Under the pieces are notes generated by a model. It was given only the letters and a program-made list of their open reading frames with translations. It ran no database searches and was not told where the DNA came from. Made by a program: the position numbers and the translations under genes. Positions 24,140-32,746 of a DNA stretch of 64,000 bases are shown piece after piece. Source of the DNA: Chungangia koreensis. GTDB taxonomy: Bacteria > Bacillota > Bacilli > Bacillales_A > Planococcaceae. The stretch spans positions 124,001 to 188,000 of the forward strand of contig NZ_JBHSEC010000007.1 in the NCBI RefSeq assembly GCF_042651785.1, given 5' to 3'. Position 1 is the first letter of the stretch; every line of letters begins with the position of its first letter.

Positions 24140-24842
24140 TAAACAGTATTCCGAAAATCATTACACCGCAAAGGAATAAAGAAGCTGCAGAAACAAGTAA
24201 TTCATCTATGCCATTTTGCAGTACAATCCCAAGGAATGTCCAGACGAATATAACCACTATGGCTATATCATGATAGTGATAGCGGAAATGCAGTGCGATT
24301 GCAGCCGCAACTGTTAAGAAAATGACCGTCCATAGTGGATCGCTTATACCCCAACCGCTCCATTCAAAGTAGGTGAGTGCTAAAGCGACATTGAACATAC
24401 ATACCATAATGGACCAGCTGAAAAATACTGAAATAGGAAGCTTATCCTGCCAGTTACTTTTTAACTTACCATAGGTTAAGTAAAGTGCAAATATGGATAG
24501 CAATTGAGCGAATTGGAAGATGATTGTCCAAAAGTAAAGTTCGAAGTGGAAAAACCAATTCCATGTAATTGTTAAAAGACAGCTAATCGAGAAAAGAATG
24601 CTGCGCATTGTAAGTTTTTGACTTTGGTCGTGCCGTTTTTTATATAGACGATAAATCCAAACCGCAAGAAGGGCGTAGAGGACAATCCAAATTGCATACG
24701 TCACTACAACTGGTGTAATCAGGACGGGTAGCCAGTTTGTCAGTTCGGCTGTCGTGTGACCGTTAAATTTAAATAAGTCTGCAGCCAAATTAAATGCAGC
24801 AAGTAATATGAGCATGATGGACATCAGTAAAATTTGCGGCAT
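24123..24842 (-). CDS. Tryptophan-rich TspO/MBR-related membrane protein
   Basis: A 239-residue protein with about eight hydrophobic segments and many tryptophans. The N-terminal pattern (NLAADLFKFNGHTTAELTNWLPVLITP, then YAIWIVLYALLAVWIYRLY) resembles the long TspO-related proteins of Bacillus (PF03073), which bind tetrapyrroles in other organisms. ATG 24842 fits the GGGAGGG SD; TTG 24848 does not. The last residues (KKEA and stop) fall in the direct repeat that borders the intergenic repeat cluster, so its C-terminus may have been changed by that insertion. Confidence 0.65.
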   Translation of the reverse strand: MPQILLMSIMLILLAAFNLAADLFKFNGHTTAELTNWLPVLITPVVVTYAIWIVLYALLAVWIYRLYKKRHDQSQKLTMRSILFSISCLLTITWNWFFHFELYFWTIIFQFAQLLSIFALYLTYGKLKSNWQDKLPISVFFSWSIMVCMFNVALALTYFEWSGWGISDPLWTVIFLTVAAAIALHFRYHYHDIAIVVIFVWTFLGIVLQNGIDELLVSAASLFLCGVMIFGILFIKKEA

Positions 24843-24951
24843 GAGCAACCCTCCCTTCTAATAGTATACATAGAAAGAATGAAGCGACAAACGGATTATG
24901 TGAATATTTTTGTACAATTTGGAATCTGTTCCGTTAATGCTAAGAACATGC

Positions 24952-24957
24952 TATACT
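24952..24957 (+). promoter_or_regulatory. -10 element of the pepF promoter
   Basis: TATACT, with a weak -35 (TTCCGT) 17 bases upstream. Confidence 0.4.
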
Positions 24958-24962
24958 AATAA

Positions 24963-24977
24963 TGTTTTCGGAAAATT
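24963..24977. promoter_or_regulatory. CodY-like box at pepF
   Basis: TGTTTTCGGAAAATT matches the CodY consensus AATTTTCWGAAAATT at 12 of 15 positions, just downstream of the -10, over the expected transcription start. Confidence 0.45.
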
Positions 24978-24998
24978 TAGACGCAGGAGGTACATGGA

Positions 24999-26795
24999 AT
25001 GACTAAAACGATGTATCCAGAAGTTTGGGATTTAGACGTGTTCTTTAAAGGTGGAAGTGAATCTACTCAACTGAGGGAACACTTGAACACAACAACTGAA
25101 ATGTTAAAAAAACTGAGAACTGATGTAGAACAATTTAACGTTCCTTCTTCGGGTGATCAGGCCGAAGAGGTTGCTAAGCTCATCGAAAAACTGAAAAATA
25201 CGGCGATGAACTTACAAGAAGCTGGGGCGGTCATCGGTTGCCTCGCTGCACAGAATACGACTGACAAAAAGGCAGTATTATTAGGCAGTGAAATTGCGTC
25301 ATTACGAGCAAATCTATCTACTTCTCTCTTAAAATTACAACAGACATTAACAAAAACGGATGACAGTGTATGGTCAGAACTATTAAAGTCAAACGAATTA
25401 TCACCTTTCACATTCGTTCTGAATGAATGGAGAACTAAATCAAAACTTCTTTTATCCGAAGAGGAAGAAATCTTAGTAACAACTTTAGGTGTGGATGGGT
25501 ACCACGCTTGGGGAGAACTTTACGATGCTTTGATCGGAGAAATGAAGGTAAAAGTTAGAATTGCCGGGGAGGAAAAGGAACTCTCGGTTGGCCAAGCCAA
25601 TAACTTAAGTTCTAACCCTGATCCTCATGTCCGTAAAGAAGCATTCGATGCGCTCGAAAGTGCATTTGAACAGAAAGAGGACTTCTTTGCTAAAACATTG
25701 AATCATCTGGCAGGATTCCGTTTATCGGTATACGAAAAACGTGGATGGGACAATGTTCTTTCCGAACCGTTACAAATCAATCGTATGAAACAGGAAACAC
25801 TAGACGCAATGTGGGATGCTATTACTGCATATAAGCAGCCATTTGTTGACTACCTGAATCAGAAGGCGAAGATTTTAGGGAAGGAAAGAATGAATTGGTA
25901 TGATCTCGATGCCCCGATCACATCTTCTACCCAAAAGATTTCGTATCAGGAAGGTGCAGAATTCATCCTGAAGCATTTCTCAAAGTTCGGTAAGGAATTA
26001 ACCTCTTTGGCCAAAACGGCTCTTGAAGATGGTTGGATTGAAGCAGAAGACCGCCCACATAAACAACCAGGCGGCTACTGTACAGGTATGCCTTTGTCGA
26101 ATCAATCCCGGATTTTCATGACCTATAGCGGGACCATGTCCAATGTTTCAACTTTAGCTCATGAATTAGGTCATGCATTCCATTCTTATGCGCTTCGGCC
26201 AGTACATTGGATGAACCGTCTATATGCAATGGGGGTTGCGGAAACAGCATCAACCTTTGCTGAAATGATTGTGGCAGATGCAGCCGTTAAAGAGGCGGAT
26301 TCGCCGGAAGAGAAGCTTTCTTTGCTGGAAGATAAGATTCAGCGAAGTGTAGCGTTCTTTATGAATATCCATGCTCGTTTCTTATTTGAAACAAGATTTT
26401 ATGAGGAGCGGAAGAATGGAATCGTTTCTGCAAGCCGCTTGAACGAATTAATGGAAGAAGCTCAGCGAGAAGCATATGGCGATGCTTTGGATGCAGCACA
26501 TCCGCATTTCTGGGCATCTAAAATGCATTTCTATATAACGGGAGTGCCGTTTTATAACTTCCCGTACACGTTTGGGTACTTGTTCTCCTTGAGTATCTAT
26601 GCAAAAGCATTGGAAGAAGGGACAAACTTCGAAGAGAAGTATGTCGCGCTTCTACGTGATACAGCTGTCATGACAGTTGAAGATCTTGCCATGAAACATT
26701 TAGGTGAAGATGTAACACAACGTGCTTTTTGGGAAAAAGGTGTACAATTATGTGTGAAAGACGTGGAGGAATTTTTGACATTAACTAAAGGGTGA
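24999..26795 (+). CDS. pepF: Oligoendopeptidase F family (M3) metallopeptidase
   Basis: A 598-residue cytoplasmic zinc peptidase of the M3B family that cuts medium-sized peptides. The zinc motif HELGH lies at residues 388-392 (STLAHELGHAFHS), with the third ligand glutamate in the following MGVAETASTFAEM helix. N-terminal helical domain (residues 1-190) as in PepF. ATG 24999 with GCAGGAGG SD. A CodY-like box at the promoter fits use in amino-acid supply from peptides. The GNAT gene overlaps its stop by four bases. Confidence 0.93.
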   Translation: MTKTMYPEVWDLDVFFKGGSESTQLREHLNTTTEMLKKLRTDVEQFNVPSSGDQAEEVAKLIEKLKNTAMNLQEAGAVIGCLAAQNTTDKKAVLLGSEIASLRANLSTSLLKLQQTLTKTDDSVWSELLKSNELSPFTFVLNEWRTKSKLLLSEEEEILVTTLGVDGYHAWGELYDALIGEMKVKVRIAGEEKELSVGQANNLSSNPDPHVRKEAFDALESAFEQKEDFFAKTLNHLAGFRLSVYEKRGWDNVLSEPLQINRMKQETLDAMWDAITAYKQPFVDYLNQKAKILGKERMNWYDLDAPITSSTQKISYQEGAEFILKHFSKFGKELTSLAKTALEDGWIEAEDRPHKQPGGYCTGMPLSNQSRIFMTYSGTMSNVSTLAHELGHAFHSYALRPVHWMNRLYAMGVAETASTFAEMIVADAAVKEADSPEEKLSLLEDKIQRSVAFFMNIHARFLFETRFYEERKNGIVSASRLNELMEEAQREAYGDALDAAHPHFWASKMHFYITGVPFYNFPYTFGYLFSLSIYAKALEEGTNFEEKYVALLRDTAVMTVEDLAMKHLGEDVTQRAFWEKGVQLCVKDVEEFLTLTKG

Positions 26796-27349
26796 AAATC
26801 GTTTTGATATTACTTGAAGGCAAGAAATGTTACTTGCGGATATTAAAAGAAGAAGATGCCGGAGCACTGACGGAATTACTGATTCGAAATAAGTTCTATT
26901 GGTCCATCTATGAACCGAAACATCATAATTCCTATTACACGGTCCCGGTCCAACGCGAAAAAATAAGGGAATCTCTCTATCAGATGAGGGACAAACGAGA
27001 ATACAGCTTTGGAATATTTGATTCTTCGACCAGCATACTTGTTGGTCATATCTCTATGTATAGCATTAAGCGTTTACCTTTCCAAAGCGGTTTCATCGGT
27101 TATTCCATCGACGAACAACAAATTGGAAAAGGTTATGCAACAGAGGCGGTTAAATTAGTATTGAAATTCGCCTTCAAAGATTTAGGCCTTCATAGGATTG
27201 AAGCGTATGTCTCTCCCAAAAATGCCGGTTCCATAAGAGTTCTTGAAAAGGCAGGACTTCAACGTGAAGGCCTGCTCAAAGAACTTCTCTATATTAACGG
27301 TGTGTGGGAAGATCACTACATGTATGCTGTCTTAGAAAAGGACTTTTGA
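26792..27349 (+). CDS. GNAT N-acetyltransferase (RimJ/RimL type)
   Basis: A 185-residue acetyltransferase. The acetyl-CoA loop is visible as DEQQIGKGYATEAV, and the family C-terminal pattern HRIEAYVSPKNAGSIRVLEKAGL is intact. RimJ/RimL relatives acetylate protein N-termini, but many act on small molecules. GTG 26792 overlaps the pepF stop (GTGA); TTG 26804 has a better-spaced AAAGGG SD and may be the real start. Cotranscribed with pepF. Confidence 0.88.
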   Translation: MKIVLILLEGKKCYLRILKEEDAGALTELLIRNKFYWSIYEPKHHNSYYTVPVQREKIRESLYQMRDKREYSFGIFDSSTSILVGHISMYSIKRLPFQSGFIGYSIDEQQIGKGYATEAVKLVLKFAFKDLGLHRIEAYVSPKNAGSIRVLEKAGLQREGLLKELLYINGVWEDHYMYAVLEKDF

Positions 27350-27454
27350 AAAGGGAAGGCTTGGCGGCATGCCGTCGTCAAGATGAGACAGTGGTTCCAG
27401 TATTAGGCGTGTATAATTACTAAGACACTTTGTTACAACTAATTATTGTTACGC

Positions 27455-27492
27455 AAAAGAGGGCATCGGTCATAGACTGATGCCCTCTTTTT
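27455..27492 (+). terminator. Rho-independent terminator after the pepF-GNAT unit
   Basis: AAGAGGGCATC / GATGCCCTCTT, 11-bp stem, then TTT. The 105 bases before it hold no gene. Confidence 0.88.
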
Positions 27493-27530
27493 ACCTATTA
27501 TTTAGTGTCGATTTCCCGGGAAATAGAATT

Positions 27531-28097
27531 CTACTTTGTCGAATAACCGTCTTCCACAGTTGTCAGTTTACCCGTTGCAGGATCAATAACTAAACCGTGA
27601 ACTGGGACTTTCTTATCCATTAATGGATGGCTTTTAAGCATTTCTACGCTATGTCGAACACTTTCTTCGACATTTTCGAAACCTCTTAAATATTCCTCAA
27701 GGTCAATAGCTGCATTTCTTAGGGTAGCGAACGTTTCCTCTGATATCCCACGCTCTTTCATTTTTTCCATCATCTTCTCAGGATCAATGGAACTCATGCC
27801 GCAATCATGGTGGCCAACAACAAATACTTCATCGGCCTGTAATTCATAAACAGCCACAAGGATACTTCTCATGATTCCGCCGAAAGGATGATTGATAATG
27901 GCACCGGCACTCTTTACGATTTTTGCATCACCATTTTTAAAATTCATCGCTTTCGGTAAAAGCTCAATCAATCTTGTATCCATGCAAGTAAGTACAACGA
28001 TTTTCTTGTCAGGAAACTTGGAAGTTGCATATTGTTCGTATTGTTTTTCAGCTACAAATGTTTCATTATGTTTTAAAATGTCATGTAAAAGTGTCAT
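27531..28097 (-). CDS. ytiB: Beta-carbonic anhydrase family protein (YtiB-like)
   Basis: A 188-residue beta-class carbonic anhydrase relative. Zinc ligands are readable: Cys38 with the Asp-Arg dyad (TCMDTRL), and the His and Cys of VGHHDCGM near residue 97. It would interconvert carbon dioxide and bicarbonate in the cytoplasm. Length matches B. subtilis YtiB. ATG 28097 with AAGGGAG SD. Single gene. Confidence 0.85.
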   Translation of the reverse strand: MTLLHDILKHNETFVAEKQYEQYATSKFPDKKIVVLTCMDTRLIELLPKAMNFKNGDAKIVKSAGAIINHPFGGIMRSILVAVYELQADEVFVVGHHDCGMSSIDPEKMMEKMKERGISEETFATLRNAAIDLEEYLRGFENVEESVRHSVEMLKSHPLMDKKVPVHGLVIDPATGKLTTVEDGYSTK

Positions 28098-28172
28098 TTC
28101 TATACTCCCTTACTACTTAGATTTCAATCTTAATTGTACATAAACAGGAGTGGTATGACCACTTTCAAATTA

Positions 28173-29180
28173 TCAGTTTGCTTTTTTCTTTAGACGGTCA
28201 ATCATTAGTAGAGACTTTCCGGTACCTTTTGCTACTGATTCAAGAGGTTCCGGTGCAAGATGGACGGGTACAGATAATTCTTGAGAAAGCCACTCTACCA
28301 TTCCTTTTAGCTTTGAGCCTCCACCAGTAAGTACAACACCTTGATCAACAATGTCTCCGGACAATTCTGGCGGACAGAACTCTAAGGTAGAGCGGATTGC
28401 TTCCATAATTGCCAATAATGGTTCCTTTAATACTTCTTGAATTTCAGTAGACTTCAATTCAATCATTTTAGGAAGTCCGGTTACTACATCACGTCCGCGA
28501 ACTTCGATCGTTTCAACTTTATGTGGAATGAGAGCATAGCCAATTTCTTGTTTGATCAATTCTGCAGTGGGCTCACCAATCAGGACATTGTATTGTTTTC
28601 TGACAAAGTTAACGATATCCTCGACCATTCGATCGCCAGCCATTTTGACGGTAGTGGAGGAAACTACTCCACCGTAAGAGATGATACCGACTTCAGTTGT
28701 CCCACCGCCAATATCGATAATGACATTTGCGACAGGCTCTGCAACTGGAAGGTCGGCGCCGATTGCAGCGGCTACAGTTTCTTCTATGAGGTGCACATCT
28801 TTGGCTCCACTGAATCGAGCCGCATCTTCAATCGCTTTTCTCTCCACTGTAGAAGCTCCTGAAGGCACACATATCATCACCCTCGGTTTGCGAATAGAGT
28901 TTCCTAAGACTTTTCCGGCCTTCGCCATCATTTGACGTAAGAACTCTGTCGTTATATCAAAGTCCGCAATTACACCATCTTTCAACGGACGAATAATTGA
29001 AATACTCATTGGGGTTTTACCAATCATGCTTTTTGCTTCAGTGCCTACAGCAACTACATTTTTGGTTTTATTGTCAATCGCAACAACGGTTGGTTCATTT
29101 ACGATAATTCCTTTATTTTTTGTATAAATTAATGTATTCGCAGTTCCTAAATCAATTCCAATATCTAAACTTGACCACAT
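28173..29180 (-). CDS. mreBH: Rod-shape actin homologue MreBH
   Basis: A 335-residue bacterial actin. The nucleotide pocket is intact: phosphate-1 DLGTANTL, phosphate-2 DIGGGTTEVGI and adenosine loop TGGGSKLKG. The N-terminus (LDIGIDLGTANTLIYTKNKGI) and C-terminal SGDIVDQGVVLTGGG resemble MreBH more than MreB or Mbl as I remember them. It stands alone, as mreBH does, while mreB travels with mreCD. It guides lateral wall synthesis and the LytE hydrolase in B. subtilis. ATG 29180 with AAGGAGG SD; the 22-codon upstream extension is not translated. Confidence 0.88.
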   Translation of the reverse strand: MWSSLDIGIDLGTANTLIYTKNKGIIVNEPTVVAIDNKTKNVVAVGTEAKSMIGKTPMSISIIRPLKDGVIADFDITTEFLRQMMAKAGKVLGNSIRKPRVMICVPSGASTVERKAIEDAARFSGAKDVHLIEETVAAAIGADLPVAEPVANVIIDIGGGTTEVGIISYGGVVSSTTVKMAGDRMVEDIVNFVRKQYNVLIGEPTAELIKQEIGYALIPHKVETIEVRGRDVVTGLPKMIELKSTEIQEVLKEPLLAIMEAIRSTLEFCPPELSGDIVDQGVVLTGGGSKLKGMVEWLSQELSVPVHLAPEPLESVAKGTGKSLLMIDRLKKKAN

Positions 29181-29415
29181 GATAAATTTCCTCCTTACAG
29201 GTAGGTTGCACTCACTTATTATAGAAGATTTTAATTTTATTCTCATATGGTATTAACTGGGATGTATCAACTATTTCAATAAAAAATGAGTAAAAGGGAG
29301 GGGATGAGTGCAGAAAGATGGGAAAAGAGAATCACGTTGTAACTTTTTTGATACATGGATGTCACGAAAATGTAAATGAATGTTTTAGTTATACAGCGTT
29401 TGTAATAAAAGAGAG

Positions 29416-29451
29416 AATAAAAAAGAAACCGTCTTAGGCGACGGTTTCTTT
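29416..29451 (-). terminator. Rho-independent terminator of the small gene 29434-29595
   Basis: AAAGAAACCGTC / GACGGTTTCTTT, 12-bp stem; on the minus strand it is followed by TTTTATT. The stop codon lies in the loop. Confidence 0.82.
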
Positions 29452-29595
29452 AGAAGATGCTTCTTTAGTTGGAATCGGATCGATTATAACGGAATCTTCA
29501 ATAGGAAGACCTTTTCTTAAGAAATATGTGGCAGTATATATTGTGATCAATAACAAAACAGTGAAACCTATCACGATAGAGAGATATAGACCCAT
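29434..29595 (-). CDS. Small single-pass membrane protein, 53 residues
   Basis: ATG 29595 preceded by TTAAGGAGG, then 53 codons. Residues 2-26 form one hydrophobic helix (GLYLSIVIGFTVLLLITIY), followed by a short hydrophilic, partly acidic tail. The strong SD, own terminator and helix-plus-tail layout make it a real small membrane protein. It resembles YtzI-type small proteins in layout only; I assign no function. Confidence 0.62.
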   Translation of the reverse strand: MGLYLSIVIGFTVLLLITIYTATYFLRKGLPIEDSVIIDPIPTKEASSKETVA

Positions 29596-29700
29596 GAATG
29601 TACCTCCTTAAATACTATTGTATCGACGACTATATTATACAAGACTTTTTCTCTTATTTTAAGAGGTAAATCTTAGTTACAACATAATTTGTGACAGAAA

Positions 29701-30933
29701 TTAGAACGCCCAGTTCCCGTATCTAAAAATAGGTTCTATTTTCCCATCTTTTGTAATGCCATCAATATTCATTTGTTCAGATCCAATCATGAAATCGACA
29801 TGAGTGATACTTTGGTTTAATCCGTTTTCAGCCAATTCTTCTTGGGACATTGACTTACCACCTTCAATACAAAAAGCATAAGCGCTTCCGATTGCTAAGT
29901 GGTTGGATGCATTTTCGTCAAACAACGTGTTGAAGAAGAGAAGTCCTGATTGGGAAATTGGCGATTGGTGTGGAACAAGTGCCACTTCTCCTAAGTAATG
30001 AGAACCTTCATCAGTTTCAACAAGCTTCTTCAAGACTTCTTCGCCTTCTTTGGCTTCTACGTTAACAATCCGGCCATTTTCAAAAGTGATTTTGAACTCA
30101 TCGATAATATTTCCTCCGAAGCTTAGCGGTTTTGTACTGGATACAACACCATTTACACCGGTTTTCAATGGAACAGTGAATACTTCTTCAGTCGGCATAT
30201 TTGCCATGAATTCATTTCCTTTTTCGTTTACACTTCCTGCTCCGACCCATAAATGGCCTGATGGCAGTTCAATCGTTAAGTCGGTATTAGGCGCAGTGTA
30301 ATGAAGTTTTTGATAGTTTTTCTCATTCAAGTAAGCTACTTTTTCATGGAGTGTTTCGTCGTGTTTATTCCATGCTGCTACTGGATCTGCTTCATCTACA
30401 CGCACTGCTTTGAAAATCGCTTCCCATAATGCGGGTACTTGTTCTTCTTCCGGAAGATTTGGGAACACCATGGCAGCCCATTTCTTTGAAGGGGAAGCCA
30501 CAACAGTCCAACTGATTTTATCGGATTGGACGTATTGGCGGTATTTACTTAAAGCTAAGCCGCTTGCCTTTTGAAAGGCTGCAATTTTAGAAGAGTCTAT
30601 GCCTTTTAACAAGTCAGGGCTTTGCGACATGATGCTGATAAATGCAGCACCGTTATCAGCCAATTGCTCACGTTCTTGAACTTTCCATGACGGAAATTCA
30701 CTAAAGGAATCCTCAGGAGCCATTTCAAAACGTGTGCGAGTAACTATGTCATCAGACCAGTCAACATAGACATTCTTTGCACCTGTTGCATATGCACTTT
30801 TCACAATTTCACGTACTAATTCAACGCTGTCCAAGGATGTGGATATGTATAGTTCTTGTCCCTCCTGGATATTAACACCGACTTTCACGATCAAGTCAGC
30901 GTACTTTGTTAGGTTTTCATTAAAAGATGCCAT
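29701..30933 (-). CDS. M29-family aminopeptidase (AmpS type), copy 2
   Basis: A 410-residue paralogue of the gene at 19339, with the same start (FNENLTKYADLIVKVGVNIQEGQ) and the same metal-site segments (NMPTEEVFTVPLKTGVNG, DEGSHYLGEVALV, LFDENASNHLAIG, THVDFMIGSEQMNIDG). ATG 30933 with AAAGGAG SD; 22 upstream codons are open but lack an SD. Single gene, cytoplasmic. Two copies in 12 kb suggest old duplication and division of labour in peptide breakdown. Confidence 0.9.
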   Translation of the reverse strand: MASFNENLTKYADLIVKVGVNIQEGQELYISTSLDSVELVREIVKSAYATGAKNVYVDWSDDIVTRTRFEMAPEDSFSEFPSWKVQEREQLADNGAAFISIMSQSPDLLKGIDSSKIAAFQKASGLALSKYRQYVQSDKISWTVVASPSKKWAAMVFPNLPEEEQVPALWEAIFKAVRVDEADPVAAWNKHDETLHEKVAYLNEKNYQKLHYTAPNTDLTIELPSGHLWVGAGSVNEKGNEFMANMPTEEVFTVPLKTGVNGVVSSTKPLSFGGNIIDEFKITFENGRIVNVEAKEGEEVLKKLVETDEGSHYLGEVALVPHQSPISQSGLLFFNTLFDENASNHLAIGSAYAFCIEGGKSMSQEELAENGLNQSITHVDFMIGSEQMNIDGITKDGKIEPIFRYGNWAF

Positions 30934-31031
30934 AATCGTTTCTCCTTTCTCTGTATTACCATAGTACCTTTTTGACTTTACCCCTGCAATGTCAAACATG
31001 TTCGTATTTTAGCTCAATTTGTTGTTTGCAC

Positions 31032-31058
31032 TAAAGAATTGACGGTTTCTGCCGAAAT
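31032..31058 (+). promoter_or_regulatory. Sigma-D promoter of motAB
   Basis: TAAA (31032-31035), 15-base spacer, GCCGAAAT (31051-31058), close to the sigma-D consensus TAAA-N15-GCCGATAT. Confidence 0.8.
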
Positions 31059-31090
31059 AAAAGAAAGAAAAGAAATCTGGGGGTACAACA

Positions 31091-31891
31091 ATGGATTCAT
31101 CATCGGTTTTCGGGATTATTTTAGCGCTTATCGCATTGTTTGTAGGGATGTTTTTAAAAGGTGTAACACCGGACGCTTTGATTAACCCGGCGGCCTTTTT
31201 GATTATCATCGCCGGAACAGCAGGGGCGGTTATTATCAGTTTCCCGATGAAAGATATTAAGAAAGTGCCGAAACTATTCGGATTAGTATTTAAAGAACAA
31301 AAGCTTGTTTCAGATATGGAAATTATTAAGTTGTTTTCAAAATGGGCGGACTTGGCGAGAAGGGAAGGACTTCTGTCCCTGGAGTCCCAATTGGACGAGA
31401 TTGAGGATCCATTTTTGAAAAATGGCATGAGCTTGGCTATTGACGGTCAAAATGCAGACTACATCCGCGATGTATTAACTGAAGAAGTAGATGCTATGGA
31501 AGAGCGCCATAGTACAGGGGCTCAAATCTTTTCACTTGCTGGTACATATGCTCCTACATTAGGGGTTTTGGGGGCCGTTGTCGGTCTGATCGCCGCGTTA
31601 AAAGACTTAAGTGACATCGACAAATTGGCTTATGCAATCTCCGCAGCCTTCATAGCCACATTATTGGGGATTTTCACCGGCTATGTTCTTTGGCACCCAT
31701 TTGCCAATAAGCTGAAACGGAAATCCAAAGAGGAAGCCCGTCAAAAGCTGATGATTATAGAAGGGATTCTTTCTGTTTTGGAAGGGGAAGCTCCTCGCGT
31801 GATCGAGCAGAAGCTTTCTTCGTACCTATCGATGGAGGAGCGGAAATCCTTACAGGAAGGCGGCGAAACAGACCTTGGCAAAGAAGCGTAA
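31091..31891 (+). CDS. motA: Flagellar motor stator protein MotA
   Basis: A 266-residue protein with four membrane helices and a large cytoplasmic loop between helices 2 and 3. The start (SSVFGIILALIALFVGMFLKG), the loop WADLARREGLLSLE and TYAPTLGVLGAVVGLIAAL agree with B. subtilis MotA rather than the sodium-type MotP. MotA4-5/MotB2 stators convert ion flow to flagellar rotation. It is behind a sigma-D promoter and overlaps motB by 17 bases. So the organism is motile. Confidence 0.94.
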   Translation: MDSSSVFGIILALIALFVGMFLKGVTPDALINPAAFLIIIAGTAGAVIISFPMKDIKKVPKLFGLVFKEQKLVSDMEIIKLFSKWADLARREGLLSLESQLDEIEDPFLKNGMSLAIDGQNADYIRDVLTEEVDAMEERHSTGAQIFSLAGTYAPTLGVLGAVVGLIAALKDLSDIDKLAYAISAAFIATLLGIFTGYVLWHPFANKLKRKSKEEARQKLMIIEGILSVLEGEAPRVIEQKLSSYLSMEERKSLQEGGETDLGKEA

Positions 31892-32642
31892 AAAGAAGCA
31901 TGAAAGTGGCCATGTCGACGAGTCGTGGCTACTTCCTTATTCAGATCTGATGACGCTATTGCTTGCCCTGTTTATCGTTCTATTTGCAACGAGTAGTGTA
32001 GACGTGCAAAAGCTTCAGCAATTCTCTGAAGCATTTAGCCAGATCTTTGACGGTGGTACTTCTTTTTTAGAGACGCCAAGTTCAACCCCACTTCCGGTTG
32101 CGCCTGAAAGAGAAGAGGACGAGAATGAAGATGCTGCTTATTTGGAAGATCAGGAAGCATTAGGGGAAATTCAAGATCGAGTCGATAATTATATTGCAGT
32201 AAACGAATTAGAAAAGCAGTTTGAAACGAAGCTGACTGACGAAGGTTTACTTGTGACAATTCGTGATAGTATTCTTTTCGATCCAGGCAGCGCTGATGTA
32301 AAAGAAGAATATTTACCGATAGCACGAGATATCGGAGACCTACTGTCTTTTGATCCTCCACGACACATCATTGTTAAGGGGCATACAGACAATGTCCCGA
32401 TGAATACATCAGAATTCAGATCCAATTGGGAATTGAGTGTCATGCGTTCAGTTAATTTCCTGAAAATCATTTTGGAGAATCAAGAATTGGATCCACTCTT
32501 ATTTAGTGCGAAAGGTTATGGCGAGTATCAGCCAATCGCTTCGAACGATACAACTGAGGGAAGAGCTAAAAATAGACGGGTTGAAGTCCTGATTGAACCT
32601 TTAGTTTTAAAAGACGGTACAAGCATTGAGAAAACTGAATAA
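31875..32642 (+). CDS. motB: Flagellar motor stator protein MotB
   Basis: A 255-residue protein: a basic N-terminus, one membrane helix (about 20-40) with the ion-carrying Asp24 in LPYSDLMTLLL, a linker with an acidic stretch, and a C-terminal OmpA-like peptidoglycan-binding domain (VKGHTDNVPM, NWELSVMRSVNFL, GRAKNRRVEVLI). TTG start inside motA. It anchors the stator to the wall. The MotA-type partner and promoter suggest proton coupling. Confidence 0.93.
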   Translation: MAKKRKKKHESGHVDESWLLPYSDLMTLLLALFIVLFATSSVDVQKLQQFSEAFSQIFDGGTSFLETPSSTPLPVAPEREEDENEDAAYLEDQEALGEIQDRVDNYIAVNELEKQFETKLTDEGLLVTIRDSILFDPGSADVKEEYLPIARDIGDLLSFDPPRHIIVKGHTDNVPMNTSEFRSNWELSVMRSVNFLKIILENQELDPLLFSAKGYGEYQPIASNDTTEGRAKNRRVEVLIEPLVLKDGTSIEKTE

Positions 32643-32645
32643 CAA

Positions 32646-32687
32646 ATGAGGTGTGTAGCTATATTAGTTATGCACCTCTTTTTTTAT
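32646..32687 (+). terminator. Rho-independent terminator after motAB
   Basis: GAGGTG ... CACCTC with inner TA-rich pairing, followed by seven T. Confidence 0.82.
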
Positions 32688-32716
32688 TTGACTTCTTATG
32701 AACAAAAGTTTATATT
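32688..32716 (+). promoter_or_regulatory. psuK promoter
   Basis: TTGACT (32688-32693), 17-base spacer, TATATT (32711-32716). Confidence 0.7.
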
Positions 32717-32722
32717 ATAAAC
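32708..32722. promoter_or_regulatory. Perfect 15-bp palindrome over the psuK -10, candidate operator
   Basis: GTTTATA T TATAAAC contains the whole -10 hexamer. A bound protein would block RNA polymerase. The psuK product has its own N-terminal DNA-binding domain, making autorepression plausible. Confidence 0.55.
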
Positions 32723-32746
32723 AAATGTTTGATAGGATGTGCTGCT

